Source: Bacteroides zoogleoformans (lineage in GTDB: Bacteria; Bacteroidota; Bacteroidia; Bacteroidales; Bacteroidaceae). Taken from it: a stretch of DNA of 64,000 bases. The stretch is from the NCBI RefSeq assembly GCF_002998435.1, contig NZ_CP027231.1, forward strand, positions 372,001 through 436,000, read 5' to 3'. Positions 17,759-26,466 of this stretch are shown piece after piece; positions within the stretch are counted from its first letter, which is position 1; every line of letters starts with the position of its first letter. A program made the position numbers and the translations under genes. The notes beneath the pieces are model-generated. The model saw only the letters and a list, made by a program, of their open reading frames with translations, searched no databases and had not been told where the DNA came from.

Positions 17759-19762
17759 TTACTCGATTTTTCTCAACACCACAGCCGTACGTGCCGGCAC
17801 ATAGAGCTTCAACCATTCTTTCTTTTCTTTCTTGTACAATGGGTCATGATTGGTGAAATGCTTCACCGTATCATCTGTAAGCCCGTTGCCGCCAAATGCC
17901 GGGTCATCGGTGTTCAGAACCACTTCGTAAGTTCCTGCCGGCACAAGGAGACCATAGTCTGTGAAAGACTGTTTAGGATTGAAGTTAAACACAAAGACTA
18001 AATCCTTGCGCATATAGGCCAACACCTGATCGCCGTCATTATGCCATATTTCCTGAATCGGAGTAGCCTGGAAGTTCTTCACGCTTTTCACCACTTCGAG
18101 CATTGCCGTATCAAAATCACCCATGTAATGGTATGCCAATCGGGGATTGTCCACCAAATCCCATTGACGGCGAGCATATTTGCAAGACCAACCGTTACCC
18201 TCGCGAGGGAAATCAATCCATTCGGGATGGCCGAATTCATTCCCCATAAAGTTCAGATAGCCGCCATTGATAGTCGTTGCAGTCAACAAGCGTATCATTT
18301 TGTGAAGAGCTATACCGCGGTTCACCGTATAATTTTCATCTCCCTTCTGCATGTGCCAGTACATATCGGCATCAATCAGGCGGAAAATAATAGTTTTGTC
18401 GCCAACCAAGGCCTGGTCATGGCTTTCCGCATAAGAGATTGTCTTTTCATCTTTTCTGCGATTGGTAACTTCCCAGAACATACTTGACGGTTTCCAGTCT
18501 TCATCTATTTTCTCTTTGATGGTCTTAATCCAATAGTCGGGAATGTTCATTGCCATACGATAGTCGAACCCATAGCCTCCATCTTCGTACTTGGCCGCCA
18601 GTCCGGGCATTCCCGAAACTTCTTCGGCAATTGTTATGGCTTTGGAATTTACCTGATGGATGAGCCGGTTGGCAAGGGTCAGATAACAAATGGCATTATC
18701 GTCCTGATGACCGTTGAAGTAGTCTCCATAGTTACAGAACGCTTCGCCCAGGCCATGGTTGTAATACAACATAGAGGTCACGCCGTCAAAGCGGAAACCG
18801 TCAAAATGAAATTCTTCCAGCCAATATTTACAGTTGGATAGCAGGAAGTGTATCACTTCATTTTTTCCATAATCAAAACATAGGGAATCCCAAGCCGGAT
18901 GTTCACGCCGCCCGCCGGAATAGAAGTATTGGTTAGGATCACCGGCAAAATTCCCCAATCCTTCCACTTCGTTTTTCACTGCATGAGAATGAACAATATC
19001 CATGATGACGGCAATATTCATACTGTGAGCCGTGTCAATCAATTCTTTCAGTTCTTCCGGAGTGCCGAAGCGGGAAGATGGCGCAAAAAAACTGGAAACA
19101 TGATATCCGAAACTACCATAATAGGGGTGCTCCTGAATAGCCATTATTTGTATGCAGTTATAGCCCTGTCCGGCTATGCGCGGAAGAACTTTCTCCTGAA
19201 ATTCCCGATAACTTCCCACCTTCTCCTCCTGTTGAGCCATACCGATATGACATTCATATATCAGTAAAGGGTTCGTGGACGGTTTAAAGGAATGTTTTTT
19301 CATCTTATACGCATTCTCCGGCATCCATACCTGTACGCTGAATATTTTTGTTTGTTCGTCCTGCACCACACGAGTGGCCCATGCCGGGATACGTTCGCCG
19401 GAACCACCGTTCCAATACACCATCAGTTTATATAAGTCACCGTGTTTCATGGCATCGGCGGGAAGCTTTATCTCCCAATTGCCATTCGTATCACGCTTCA
19501 GGCTATATTGTTGTTGCTCTTTCCAATCGTTGAAAGTTCCTATCAGAAAAATTTGGGTTGCATTGGGGGCCCACTCGCGAAACACCCACCCATCACTTGT
19601 ACGATGCAGACCAAAATACATATAGCCGGATGCAAAATCAGACAAGGTTTGCTTTCCTGTCAACTCGGCTTCCTTGTTTACGGCATACTGATGACGTCCG
19701 TTGATGGCCTCGGCATAAGGCTCCAGCCAAGGGTCGTTTTTAATCAAATTCAAAGTCTCCAT
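17759..19762 (-). CDS. glgB: 1,4-alpha-glucan branching enzyme (GH13_8-like)
   Basis: 667-residue cytoplasmic branching enzyme of the eukaryote-like type common in Bacteroidetes. An N-terminal CBM48 region (GWVFREWAPNATQIFLIGTF) precedes the GH13 barrel, with DIVHSHAVKN, the nucleophile in DGFRFDGVTSM, the acid/base in AEEVSG and the ESHDQ motif, and a C-terminal all-beta domain. It introduces alpha-1,6 branches into glycogen. The ATG at 19762 is preferred; an upstream TTG (19789) would add nine residues. The same-strand neighbours are a DUF2461 gene and an amylase. Confidence 0.94.
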   Translation of the reverse strand: METLNLIKNDPWLEPYAEAINGRHQYAVNKEAELTGKQTLSDFASGYMYFGLHRTSDGWVFREWAPNATQIFLIGTFNDWKEQQQYSLKRDTNGNWEIKLPADAMKHGDLYKLMVYWNGGSGERIPAWATRVVQDEQTKIFSVQVWMPENAYKMKKHSFKPSTNPLLIYECHIGMAQQEEKVGSYREFQEKVLPRIAGQGYNCIQIMAIQEHPYYGSFGYHVSSFFAPSSRFGTPEELKELIDTAHSMNIAVIMDIVHSHAVKNEVEGLGNFAGDPNQYFYSGGRREHPAWDSLCFDYGKNEVIHFLLSNCKYWLEEFHFDGFRFDGVTSMLYYNHGLGEAFCNYGDYFNGHQDDNAICYLTLANRLIHQVNSKAITIAEEVSGMPGLAAKYEDGGYGFDYRMAMNIPDYWIKTIKEKIDEDWKPSSMFWEVTNRRKDEKTISYAESHDQALVGDKTIIFRLIDADMYWHMQKGDENYTVNRGIALHKMIRLLTATTINGGYLNFMGNEFGHPEWIDFPREGNGWSCKYARRQWDLVDNPRLAYHYMGDFDTAMLEVVKSVKNFQATPIQEIWHNDGDQVLAYMRKDLVFVFNFNPKQSFTDYGLLVPAGTYEVVLNTDDPAFGGNGLTDDTVKHFTNHDPLYKKEKKEWLKLYVPARTAVVLRKIE

Positions 19763-19805
19763 AAAAGATCGTTTTGGGATATTCGACAATTATTATATGG
19801 GAAAA

Positions 19806-20474
19806 TTATTCAAAATCATCTATCGTATAATTTACAAAGTCGGAAAAACGTTTCATCTGCTTAAGAATGTCATCCGTACGCTCCAGAAAATCAGGGGGCA
19901 AGAAGAAACTGTCCGGCAATTGACAAGCAACCGTGTATTCCTTACATTGAAGATATTTCAGGTAAGGGTAATCTTTTGGGAAGCCCTTAGGAGCTGTTTT
20001 CAGGAAATTTTCTCCTATAACGGGAAAGTATTGCTTGAAAGACGGATCTTCTACTATGCCACGAAATTCATCGATATTATCATAAACAGCTTGTCGCAAA
20101 GCTTTCAAGAGGGGAGGAGGGGGGCAATAGCTTCCTCCCGCCAACATACAATTACCGGGTTCCAAATGGATATAATAACCGCAATGGTCGGACTTCTTTC
20201 CTTTGGCGTTGATGTATCCTCCCAAATGAGTTTTATAAGGTGTCTTGTCTTCAGAAAAACGTATGTCACGATAAATTCGGTAAGTACAATCTTTTGCCTC
20301 TATGCCACGAATGCTGTCATCAAACAAAGAAATACGGGAAATGATAACAGTGAGCAATTCTTCAAACTCGTTACGAACCAATTCATATAGTTCCCGATGA
20401 GCATTGAACCATTCACGATTATTATTAGCAGACAGTTCCTTCAAAAATTGAAATATAGCAGGTATATAGTTCAT
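19806..20474 (-). CDS. DUF2461-family protein
   Basis: 222-residue protein matching the DUF2461/TIGR02453 family: FLKELSANNNREWFNAHR near the N-terminus, YRIYRDIRFSEDKTPYKTH, the HCGYYIHLEPG segment and the C-terminal FLPPDFLERTDDI. No signal peptide or membrane segment, so cytoplasmic. The biochemical role of the family is unknown. It lies between the branching enzyme and an alpha-amylase on the same strand; spacing (43 and 138 bases) allows but does not prove an operon. Confidence 0.88.
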   Translation of the reverse strand: MNYIPAIFQFLKELSANNNREWFNAHRELYELVRNEFEELLTVIISRISLFDDSIRGIEAKDCTYRIYRDIRFSEDKTPYKTHLGGYINAKGKKSDHCGYYIHLEPGNCMLAGGSYCPPPPLLKALRQAVYDNIDEFRGIVEDPSFKQYFPVIGENFLKTAPKGFPKDYPYLKYLQCKEYTVACQLPDSFFLPPDFLERTDDILKQMKRFSDFVNYTIDDFE

Positions 20475-20612
20475 ATCATATTCATTCCTTTAACCTGCCA
20501 AATTTACGGATAATATTTCTAACATAACACAAAGAAGGATAAAAAAGCATCGGGCAGCATCGCAACTCCATACCGGTATGTCTTGATGAGCGAGGAAAAT
20601 TATTATAAATCC

Positions 20613-22310
20613 TTATAACTTAATCTTCAGAATTTTTCCTCCGTATCCTTCAACAGCAACATTGGTTGCCTTGTAAGGAAGCAAGCTGATGCATTCTTTT
20701 CTTCCACTGAGCAAATCGGTGGCTTCATACTGATTGATTTGTGGCATTTGCAGAAAGCTGAAAGCATGAGCGGGAATATTGATAGCAAGATCGGCTGACA
20801 GGTGATCGAAATTTACGACAAACAGCAACAATTCGCTTTCATACTTGCGCAAAAAAGTATATTGCCTATGTTCGTTGAAGCGCCATCCTCCGATATTAGC
20901 ATACATCAAATCGAAAAAAGCTCCTTGAGAGATGGCTTTCTCGTCGTTGCAGAGCGTCAGTATCCGTTGGTAAATGCCATATATATATTTCTGCTTTTCC
21001 GTAAGCATTTTGCCATCGAACTTACCTCCATTGCGCCAACGGCGAATGGTGTCAACGCTCCAATAATCAAAAATGGTGGTACGCCCGTCTCTTCCGCTGA
21101 ACCCTTCACTATCCATACCCGGTTCACCAAACTCTTGTCCGAAATAAATCATCATCGGGTTGGTGTTCATACATGCGGATACAATGAGTGCCGGGATTGC
21201 CTTGCGCGGATCGCCTGCAAAGAAGTCAGAAGCAATGCGCTGCTCGTCATGATTTTCCAAAAAGTTAAGCATGCGAGTCTCAATTCCCCCCAGGCTCTGC
21301 CATGAGCGTGTGATATCCGTTGCCGAGCCTTGTTCGCAAATCACAGCCCGCAAGGTGTCATAAAGCCCCACTTTATCATACAGATAATCAAATTTTCCCC
21401 GGAACAGATAGTTCTTGTATTCTCTCGGACTGTAAACTTCGGCTATAAACAAAATAGAAGGATAGACAGCCTTGACTTGAGGGACGGCCCATTCCCAAAA
21501 CTCAACGGGAACCATTTCCGCCATATCGCAACGAAAGCCATCAATCTTCTTTTCCGCCCAGAACAGCAGGATATCCAACATCTTGTGCCAAGTGTCGGGA
21601 ATGGGATTGAAATGACAAGTTCCACCGTTCTGATAATCCACTCCATAATTCAGTTTTACCGTTTCATACCAATCGCTGCTATCGGGATAGGCATCAAAAC
21701 GATTATTCCCGGTAGCTTTTGCCGGACACTCCCTATAAGGTTCGGCTGCCGGTCCTTTCATGTCAAAGCGGCCATGCAATTCGGATTGCGGAATATAATA
21801 GAAATTATTGTACGCACTGAAGGCATGATTCATGTCGTCGTTTGCTCCCAATTGCAAAGTTCCATCGGGTTGCACATCCGAGTGATACTGACGAGCCACA
21901 TGGTTGGGAACAAAATCAATGATAACTTTCAAGCCACTGCGATGTGTACGTTGAATCAAATTCTCAAACTCTTTCATACGTTCCGTAACATCTTTGGCAA
22001 GATCCGGATCTACATCATAATAGTCTTTGATGGCATACGGTGATCCGGCTTTCCCCTTTACAATAGCCGGGTGGTCGGGACGGATATTGTAAGGACGGTA
22101 ATCGGTCTGAGTGGCATGTTCGATAATGCCTGTGTACCAAATATGCGTAGCGCCCAGTTTCTTAATTTCTCCCAACGCCTTGGCGGAGAAGTCTGCCATT
22201 TTGCCACATCCATTCTCGTCTATGCTGCCATTATTGATGCAATGGTTATTGTTGTTCCCGAATAGTCGGGTAAATACTTGATAAATAATCAATTTATTCT
22301 CTTCCTTCAT
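20613..22310 (-). CDS. GH13 alpha-amylase-family glycoside hydrolase
   Basis: 565-residue protein without signal peptide, so cytoplasmic. The GH13 catalytic blocks are complete: DFVPNHVARQ, DGFRCDMAEMVP with the nucleophile aspartate, FIAEVYSP with the acid/base glutamate and FLENHDEQRIAS with the third aspartate. A C-terminal beta domain follows from about residue 470. It probably acts on glycogen or imported maltodextrins together with the branching enzyme downstream. The exact specificity (amylase, glucosidase or debranching) cannot be decided here. Confidence 0.92.
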   Translation of the reverse strand: MKEENKLIIYQVFTRLFGNNNNHCINNGSIDENGCGKMADFSAKALGEIKKLGATHIWYTGIIEHATQTDYRPYNIRPDHPAIVKGKAGSPYAIKDYYDVDPDLAKDVTERMKEFENLIQRTHRSGLKVIIDFVPNHVARQYHSDVQPDGTLQLGANDDMNHAFSAYNNFYYIPQSELHGRFDMKGPAAEPYRECPAKATGNNRFDAYPDSSDWYETVKLNYGVDYQNGGTCHFNPIPDTWHKMLDILLFWAEKKIDGFRCDMAEMVPVEFWEWAVPQVKAVYPSILFIAEVYSPREYKNYLFRGKFDYLYDKVGLYDTLRAVICEQGSATDITRSWQSLGGIETRMLNFLENHDEQRIASDFFAGDPRKAIPALIVSACMNTNPMMIYFGQEFGEPGMDSEGFSGRDGRTTIFDYWSVDTIRRWRNGGKFDGKMLTEKQKYIYGIYQRILTLCNDEKAISQGAFFDLMYANIGGWRFNEHRQYTFLRKYESELLLFVVNFDHLSADLAINIPAHAFSFLQMPQINQYEATDLLSGRKECISLLPYKATNVAVEGYGGKILKIKL

Positions 22311-22343
22311 TTTTTTTCGTATTCCGTTTCGTACAATGTTACC

Positions 22344-23153
22344 TCACGCTTTCCAGACGCTTCTTTTTTCTGCGAGCAAGCCTTGCAGCACATCGTTGGC
22401 GGTGTTATATCCTTGCATGAATATTTCTTCAGCCTTCTCCAACTCCGTATTGCTGTATCCTTCCAAATTATAAGGTTCTATCAACAAATCCGCCTTTTCC
22501 CGCTCCGGGAAAGTATTGGAACGGAACATGAAGTTGTATGAGCGCATCGCAATGCTGACAATGTTTTTCTTATATTCCGTTGCCATCAGCGGGCTGACAT
22601 TTACCGCCACCACCTTATCGCATATACGCCGCAAAGTAGTGACAGGCAGATTCATCAGCACACCGCCATCCACATAATAAGTTCCGTCAATCTGTACCGG
22701 AGCAAACAGTACCGGCATGCAGCACGAGGCGGCTACACGTTCGGCAATGTCTCCTTTATGAAAATGTACCGGACGCCCATGATCCAAGTCGGTGGCTGTC
22801 ACAATCATAGGTATTTGCAGTTCTTCCAGTTTTTTAGCCTTCAGGTTACTCTTCAGGAAATCAACAAATTCTCCCAACTCAAACAGCCCGACTTTAGGTA
22901 TCACCAATTTGGTCAAGTCCTGAAACTTATGCCCCGAAAAATAGTCGAGTATTCGATGCGGTTCATTGCCATCGGCATAAAATACCCCGGCCAGAGCACC
23001 TGCACTCACCCCGGAAAGTATATCAGGCTTTATATCATGTTCTAACAAAGATTGCATTACCCCCAAATGAGCAAAACCTTTGATGAAACCACCGCTTAGC
23101 GCAAAGCCTACCGGATATTTCCGAGTGAACCAATTATTCGCTGCTGTTTCCAT
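22344..23153 (-). CDS. Patatin-like phospholipase (RssA-like)
   Basis: 269-residue cytoplasmic patatin-family serine lipase/esterase. The oxyanion region FALSGGFIKGFAHLG, the nucleophile elbow GVSAG (around residue 50) and the catalytic aspartate in YVDGGVLMNLPV form the Ser-Asp dyad. The oxyanion loop reads SGGFIKG rather than the usual GGGxxG. The C-terminal region lacks a barrel or membrane anchor. It lies 33 bases upstream of the amylase start. It is different from the second patatin protein at 60.8 kb, which carries a barrel. Confidence 0.9.
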   Translation of the reverse strand: METAANNWFTRKYPVGFALSGGFIKGFAHLGVMQSLLEHDIKPDILSGVSAGALAGVFYADGNEPHRILDYFSGHKFQDLTKLVIPKVGLFELGEFVDFLKSNLKAKKLEELQIPMIVTATDLDHGRPVHFHKGDIAERVAASCCMPVLFAPVQIDGTYYVDGGVLMNLPVTTLRRICDKVVAVNVSPLMATEYKKNIVSIAMRSYNFMFRSNTFPEREKADLLIEPYNLEGYSNTELEKAEEIFMQGYNTANDVLQGLLAEKRSVWKA

Positions 23154-23342
23154 GCTGAAAATAAACTTTAATGTCCGGCACGAAATTAATGATTTTATTG
23201 CAGTAAGAAAGGGTTTACGTCAGAAAAAGTTCTGTAGGATACGGGAGCTTACCGACTTTTCTTGTAGATATCATTATAAGTGCGTAGGGAAATCCCTCTC
23301 TACAAATAGGGGGAAAATTTTAAAGATATTCGGCATTCTGTG

Positions 23343-23350
23343 TACCTTTG
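23343..23350 (+). promoter_or_regulatory. -7 element for the SmpA/DUF4476 lipoprotein
   Basis: TACCTTTG, 22 bases before the start codon; a T-rich stretch ending about 19 bases upstream could be a weak -33 element. Confidence 0.55.
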
Positions 23351-23372
23351 CGTAAACTAAAAACCTAACAAG

Positions 23373-24023
23373 ATGAAAACTTTCAGACAAATCATGATGG
23401 CAACAGCCATTACCTTTGTACTCTCCGGTTGCGCCTCACTCATTTCTCAGGGTTCCCGTGCCAATGTGTTGAGCAGCATTCAGAAAGGCATGAGCAAGCA
23501 AGAGATAACCAGCCTGTTGGGCTCTCCGGATTTCCGTCGCTTCGACAATGCCATGGAAGAGTGGGAATATACGAAAAGACTCTATAACGAAAAAATCACC
23601 GGCACAACAACCCAAATTGTGATAAGTTTTGAAGATGATAAAGTGGTCGCAATGGACTCTTTCGAAAAAGATCCCTATCCAATGCCGCCGACTCCCAATG
23701 GAATGCTCCTGAATCCTTCTGTAGACTTTAATTTCAAAGGAATGCATCCCGGGGAATTTCAGCGTCTTTATGAAAAAATAAAATCCCGTCCTTTCAAAGA
23801 CGACCGGCTTGAGATGATGCTTGTGGTCTCCCGCAATAACCGCCTGAATTGTAGGCAATGTGCAAAACTGATGTCGCTCTGTCCTTTTGATGACGATAAG
23901 ATAAAAGTATTGAAGATGTTTGCTCCCGGCATTAAGGATATTGAAAACTACGATGAAATCTTAGACGTAATAGATTCTCTGTTCAAAAAAGACGATGCTA
24001 AAAAGATTTTAGGCATACGATGA
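23373..24023 (+). CDS. Lipoprotein with SmpA/BamE-like and DUF4476-like domains
   Basis: 216 residues with a clear lipoprotein signal ending in VLSGC (Cys20). Residues about 30-95 resemble the SmpA/OmlA (BamE-type) fold: IQKGMSKQEITSLLGSPDFRR followed by WEY and IVISFEDDKVV. The C-terminal 90 residues resemble DUF4476 (LNCRQCAKLMSLCPFDDDKIKVLK). It is probably a periplasm-facing lipoprotein. It converges with thiD with only a three-base gap. The function is not known; a part in envelope assembly is only a possibility from the BamE-like half. Confidence 0.75.
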   Translation: MKTFRQIMMATAITFVLSGCASLISQGSRANVLSSIQKGMSKQEITSLLGSPDFRRFDNAMEEWEYTKRLYNEKITGTTTQIVISFEDDKVVAMDSFEKDPYPMPPTPNGMLLNPSVDFNFKGMHPGEFQRLYEKIKSRPFKDDRLEMMLVVSRNNRLNCRQCAKLMSLCPFDDDKIKVLKMFAPGIKDIENYDEILDVIDSLFKKDDAKKILGIR

Positions 24024-24026
24024 CAA

Positions 24027-24854
24027 TCATTCCGATAACGGGAAATGCCATAAAGGTCCGCTGCCTTGTCCTATTTTCATCTCCTTCCCCCGGGTAATAG
24101 CCTGACTGATGTAGTTCTTGCCTCGGCAGACCGCTTCATCAAGCCGATACCCTCCGGCCAAAAACAAGGTTATGGCAGAAGAGAGCGTACAGCCGGTACC
24201 ATGCAGGTTCCGGCTTTCTATTTTAGGACCGGAATAGAGCACACATCCGGATGAAGAAGTTGTATCGACAGAGTTGGAAAGCTTCCTTTCGTAAAGCACA
24301 TCGCACATCTCATCGCCTTGTAAGTGTCCACCTTTGATGAGCACAGAGGTACGAAACCGATAAGACAATTCCCGGGCTGCTTGTTTCATTCCGTCCGTAG
24401 CCGAAATAGAATGACCGAACAGCAAGCCCGCTTCGTGCAGATTCGGAGTGATAAGAGTGCATAAAGGAAGAAGTTCTTTCATAATGATCTGAATAGCCTG
24501 TTCCGTCATCAGGGATTTACCGCCGGTTGATGCCATGACAGGGTCGTACACCACATATGCGGGACGATATTTCCGAAGACACTCGGCAATGACATGTGCC
24601 GTTTCGGCATCATGTATCATACCTATTTTGACGCCATTCGGCCGAAGATCATCCATTACGGACACGACTTGCGCTCGCACCACGTCTGCGGGGATGGGAT
24701 ATACCGATTGAACACGGATCGTGTTCTGTGCAGTGACAGCCGTAATGACAGAAGCAGCATAGCCGCCCAAAGCCGAAATTGTCTTTATATCGGCTTGAAT
24801 GCCTGCACCACCCGAAGAATCGGAGCCGGCAATGGAAAGAATGATATAAGGCAT
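24027..24854 (-). CDS. thiD: Hydroxymethylpyrimidine/phosphomethylpyrimidine kinase
   Basis: 275-residue ribokinase-fold enzyme that phosphorylates HMP to HMP-P and HMP-PP for thiamin synthesis. Visible are SIAGSDSSGGAGIQADIKT at the N-terminus (substrate and glycine loop), VYDPVMASTGGKSL, TPNLHEAGLL, VLIKGGH and the catalytic NLHGTGCTLSSAI anion hole. Length is typical. It is last on the thiamin-gene strand, 203 bases after the tenI-like gene, with a minisatellite between, so cotranscription is uncertain. Confidence 0.95.
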   Translation of the reverse strand: MPYIILSIAGSDSSGGAGIQADIKTISALGGYAASVITAVTAQNTIRVQSVYPIPADVVRAQVVSVMDDLRPNGVKIGMIHDAETAHVIAECLRKYRPAYVVYDPVMASTGGKSLMTEQAIQIIMKELLPLCTLITPNLHEAGLLFGHSISATDGMKQAARELSYRFRTSVLIKGGHLQGDEMCDVLYERKLSNSVDTTSSSGCVLYSGPKIESRNLHGTGCTLSSAITLFLAGGYRLDEAVCRGKNYISQAITRGKEMKIGQGSGPLWHFPLSE

Positions 24855-24926
24855 AAGATATATAAAGTTAAATCAACTTCGTGTATGCTCAATGTCCGCT
24901 CCATGTCCGCTCCGTATCCATAGGAG

Positions 24927-25020
24927 CGGAGGATATACGGAGGATATACGGAGATGATACGGAGGTGATACGGAGATGATACGGAGGATATGCGGAGGAT
25001 ATGCGGAGCGGATGCGGATG
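24927..25020. repeat. 11-bp tandem repeat (about 8.5 copies)
   Basis: Eight consecutive 11-base units of the form CGGAGGATATA or close variants (CGGAGATGATA, CGGAGGTGATA, CGGAGGATATG, CGGAGCGGATG) followed by a partial copy. Located between the tenI-like gene and thiD. The unit is not a multiple of three and the frame is not coding. Confidence 0.95.
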
Positions 25021-25057
25021 TAAAACATGGTGACTTCATAAGTATTCCCGGTGAAAA

Positions 25058-25660
25058 TTAAACAGACTCTAAGCTTGTGCAGAAAGCTTTCAGACAGAGA
25101 AAATGAGGGAGAATGTCGTTGTCGTCTCTTTGCCAGATATCGCCCAACAAAGCAACGCCTCCGAACCCCAACGAATGTATTTCAGGCAGATGCTGCATGT
25201 CAACACCCCCCAACGCAATGACTTTATCGTCGATAATGCCCTCTTGCCGCGCTTCCAGCAAATGGTCATAGGAATAGGCCGAGGCATACCCTTCTTTGGA
25301 TATGCTGTCGTAAACGGGACTGAGAAAGACATAATCGCTATGGGACTTGTGCTGAGAAACTTCGGCAATCGAATGACAAGAGCAACTGATGTGTCCTGCA
25401 TAATCCTTCGGCGCACGCTTGTTACGTCCGTTCAAGTGAATGCCTTTCAGGTTGAAAACCGGTACCAACTTAAAGTGCTCATGCGTCACAATCCTCGACC
25501 TGTATTTCTCCGAAAACTGTCGCAGAAAAAATTCCAGTTCCCCGGCAGAGGCTTCCGGTTTACGTAGATGAAGTATTTCCAAACCGTTTTCAAACAGAGC
25601 GGTGATGATGGCAGTTTCTCCTTCAAAGAAACGCGGATGAGTGATAACAATCAGTTTCAT
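25058..25660 (-). CDS. TenI/ThiE-like thiamin phosphate synthase paralogue
   Basis: 200-residue TIM-barrel protein of the ThiE/TenI family. LEILHLRKPEAS replaces the usual ILQLREK of ThiE, IHLNGRN the usual GVHLGQ, and DYVFLSPVYDS and IALGGV match the phosphate site. It is more divergent than the ThiE at 30.2 kb; TenI proteins can be thiazole tautomerases. It follows thiF by eight bases and so belongs to the riboswitch-controlled operon. Synthase versus tautomerase is undecided. Confidence 0.82.
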   Translation of the reverse strand: MKLIVITHPRFFEGETAIITALFENGLEILHLRKPEASAGELEFFLRQFSEKYRSRIVTHEHFKLVPVFNLKGIHLNGRNKRAPKDYAGHISCSCHSIAEVSQHKSHSDYVFLSPVYDSISKEGYASAYSYDHLLEARQEGIIDDKVIALGGVDMQHLPEIHSLGFGGVALLGDIWQRDDNDILPHFLCLKAFCTSLESV

Positions 25661-25668
25661 GATTCCCT

Positions 25669-26364
25669 TTACAATGAAAGAATATACGATTGCATGGTTC
25701 TTAAATCAATGGTCCAAAGCCTGCCGATTAACGGTTCGCCATAGCCGCAAATCAATTTCAAAGCTTCGTTTGCCTCCACACTCCCTACAATGGCAGGAGT
25801 AACGCCGACAACAGATTTATCAAAAGTAGACATAAGCAGAGCTTCTTCCTCGTCAGGATAAAGGTCACGATAGGTCTTACAACATTCACCGCAGCCGAAT
25901 ACGGACACCTGCCCTTCAAACCCTTGAATGGCTCCATACACGTATGGTTTGCCTAAAGCAATACAAGTATCATTCAGCAAGTATCGGGTGGCAAAATTAT
26001 CACAACCATCCACAACCAAGTCATAATCGTCTATCAATGCTGCCGCATTTTCCTTATCAAGACGAAAAGAAAAGGGACGAACCTCCACGCTACTGTTCAA
26101 AGCCTGTAGTCTTCGAGCGGCACATACCACTTTCGGTTGCCCCACTTCGGACTCGGAATAGAGCACTTGTCGTTGCAGGTTGCTGATACTTACCACGTCA
26201 TCATCCACAAGTCCCAACACACCTACTCCTGCACCGGCCAGATATAGTGCGATGGGAGAGCCTAATCCTCCCACACCCACTATCAACACTTTGGCGTTGC
26301 TTAATTTCTGTTGTCCGCTTTCTCCTAATTCAGGAAGCGAAATTTGCCTGTCGTATCTTCCCAT
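25669..26364 (-). CDS. thiF: ThiF/HesA/MoeB-family adenylyltransferase
   Basis: 231-residue E1-like enzyme that adenylates the C-terminal glycine of ThiS for sulfur transfer. YDRQISLPELG starts the fold; VLIVGVGGLGSPIALYLAGAG is the nucleotide-binding loop; NLQRQVLY carries the conserved arginine; VVDGCDNFATRYLLND holds the catalytic aspartate; SVVGVTPAIVGSVEANEALK is the crossover region. The first zinc pair is CGECC, but no second CxxC pair is visible near the end. Sits between thiH and the tenI-like gene. Confidence 0.92.
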   Translation of the reverse strand: MGRYDRQISLPELGESGQQKLSNAKVLIVGVGGLGSPIALYLAGAGVGVLGLVDDDVVSISNLQRQVLYSESEVGQPKVVCAARRLQALNSSVEVRPFSFRLDKENAAALIDDYDLVVDGCDNFATRYLLNDTCIALGKPYVYGAIQGFEGQVSVFGCGECCKTYRDLYPDEEEALLMSTFDKSVVGVTPAIVGSVEANEALKLICGYGEPLIGRLWTIDLRTMQSYILSL

Positions 26365-26466
26365 AGCCGATTAAACTATTCTGTTTTTTTATCATTTATT
26401 TCCTGTTCTGTTTCAGACATCGCCTCTTTCCCGCATCTGTAAACGAGTGGCGTTGCAATCATCCCT

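Noticed and set aside
24927..25020. CRISPR array
   Set aside because: Units are 11 bases, directly adjacent and without spacers; no cas genes.
24785..25039. 84-codon minus-strand ORF
   Set aside because: It runs through the tandem repeat and into thiD; no coding character.
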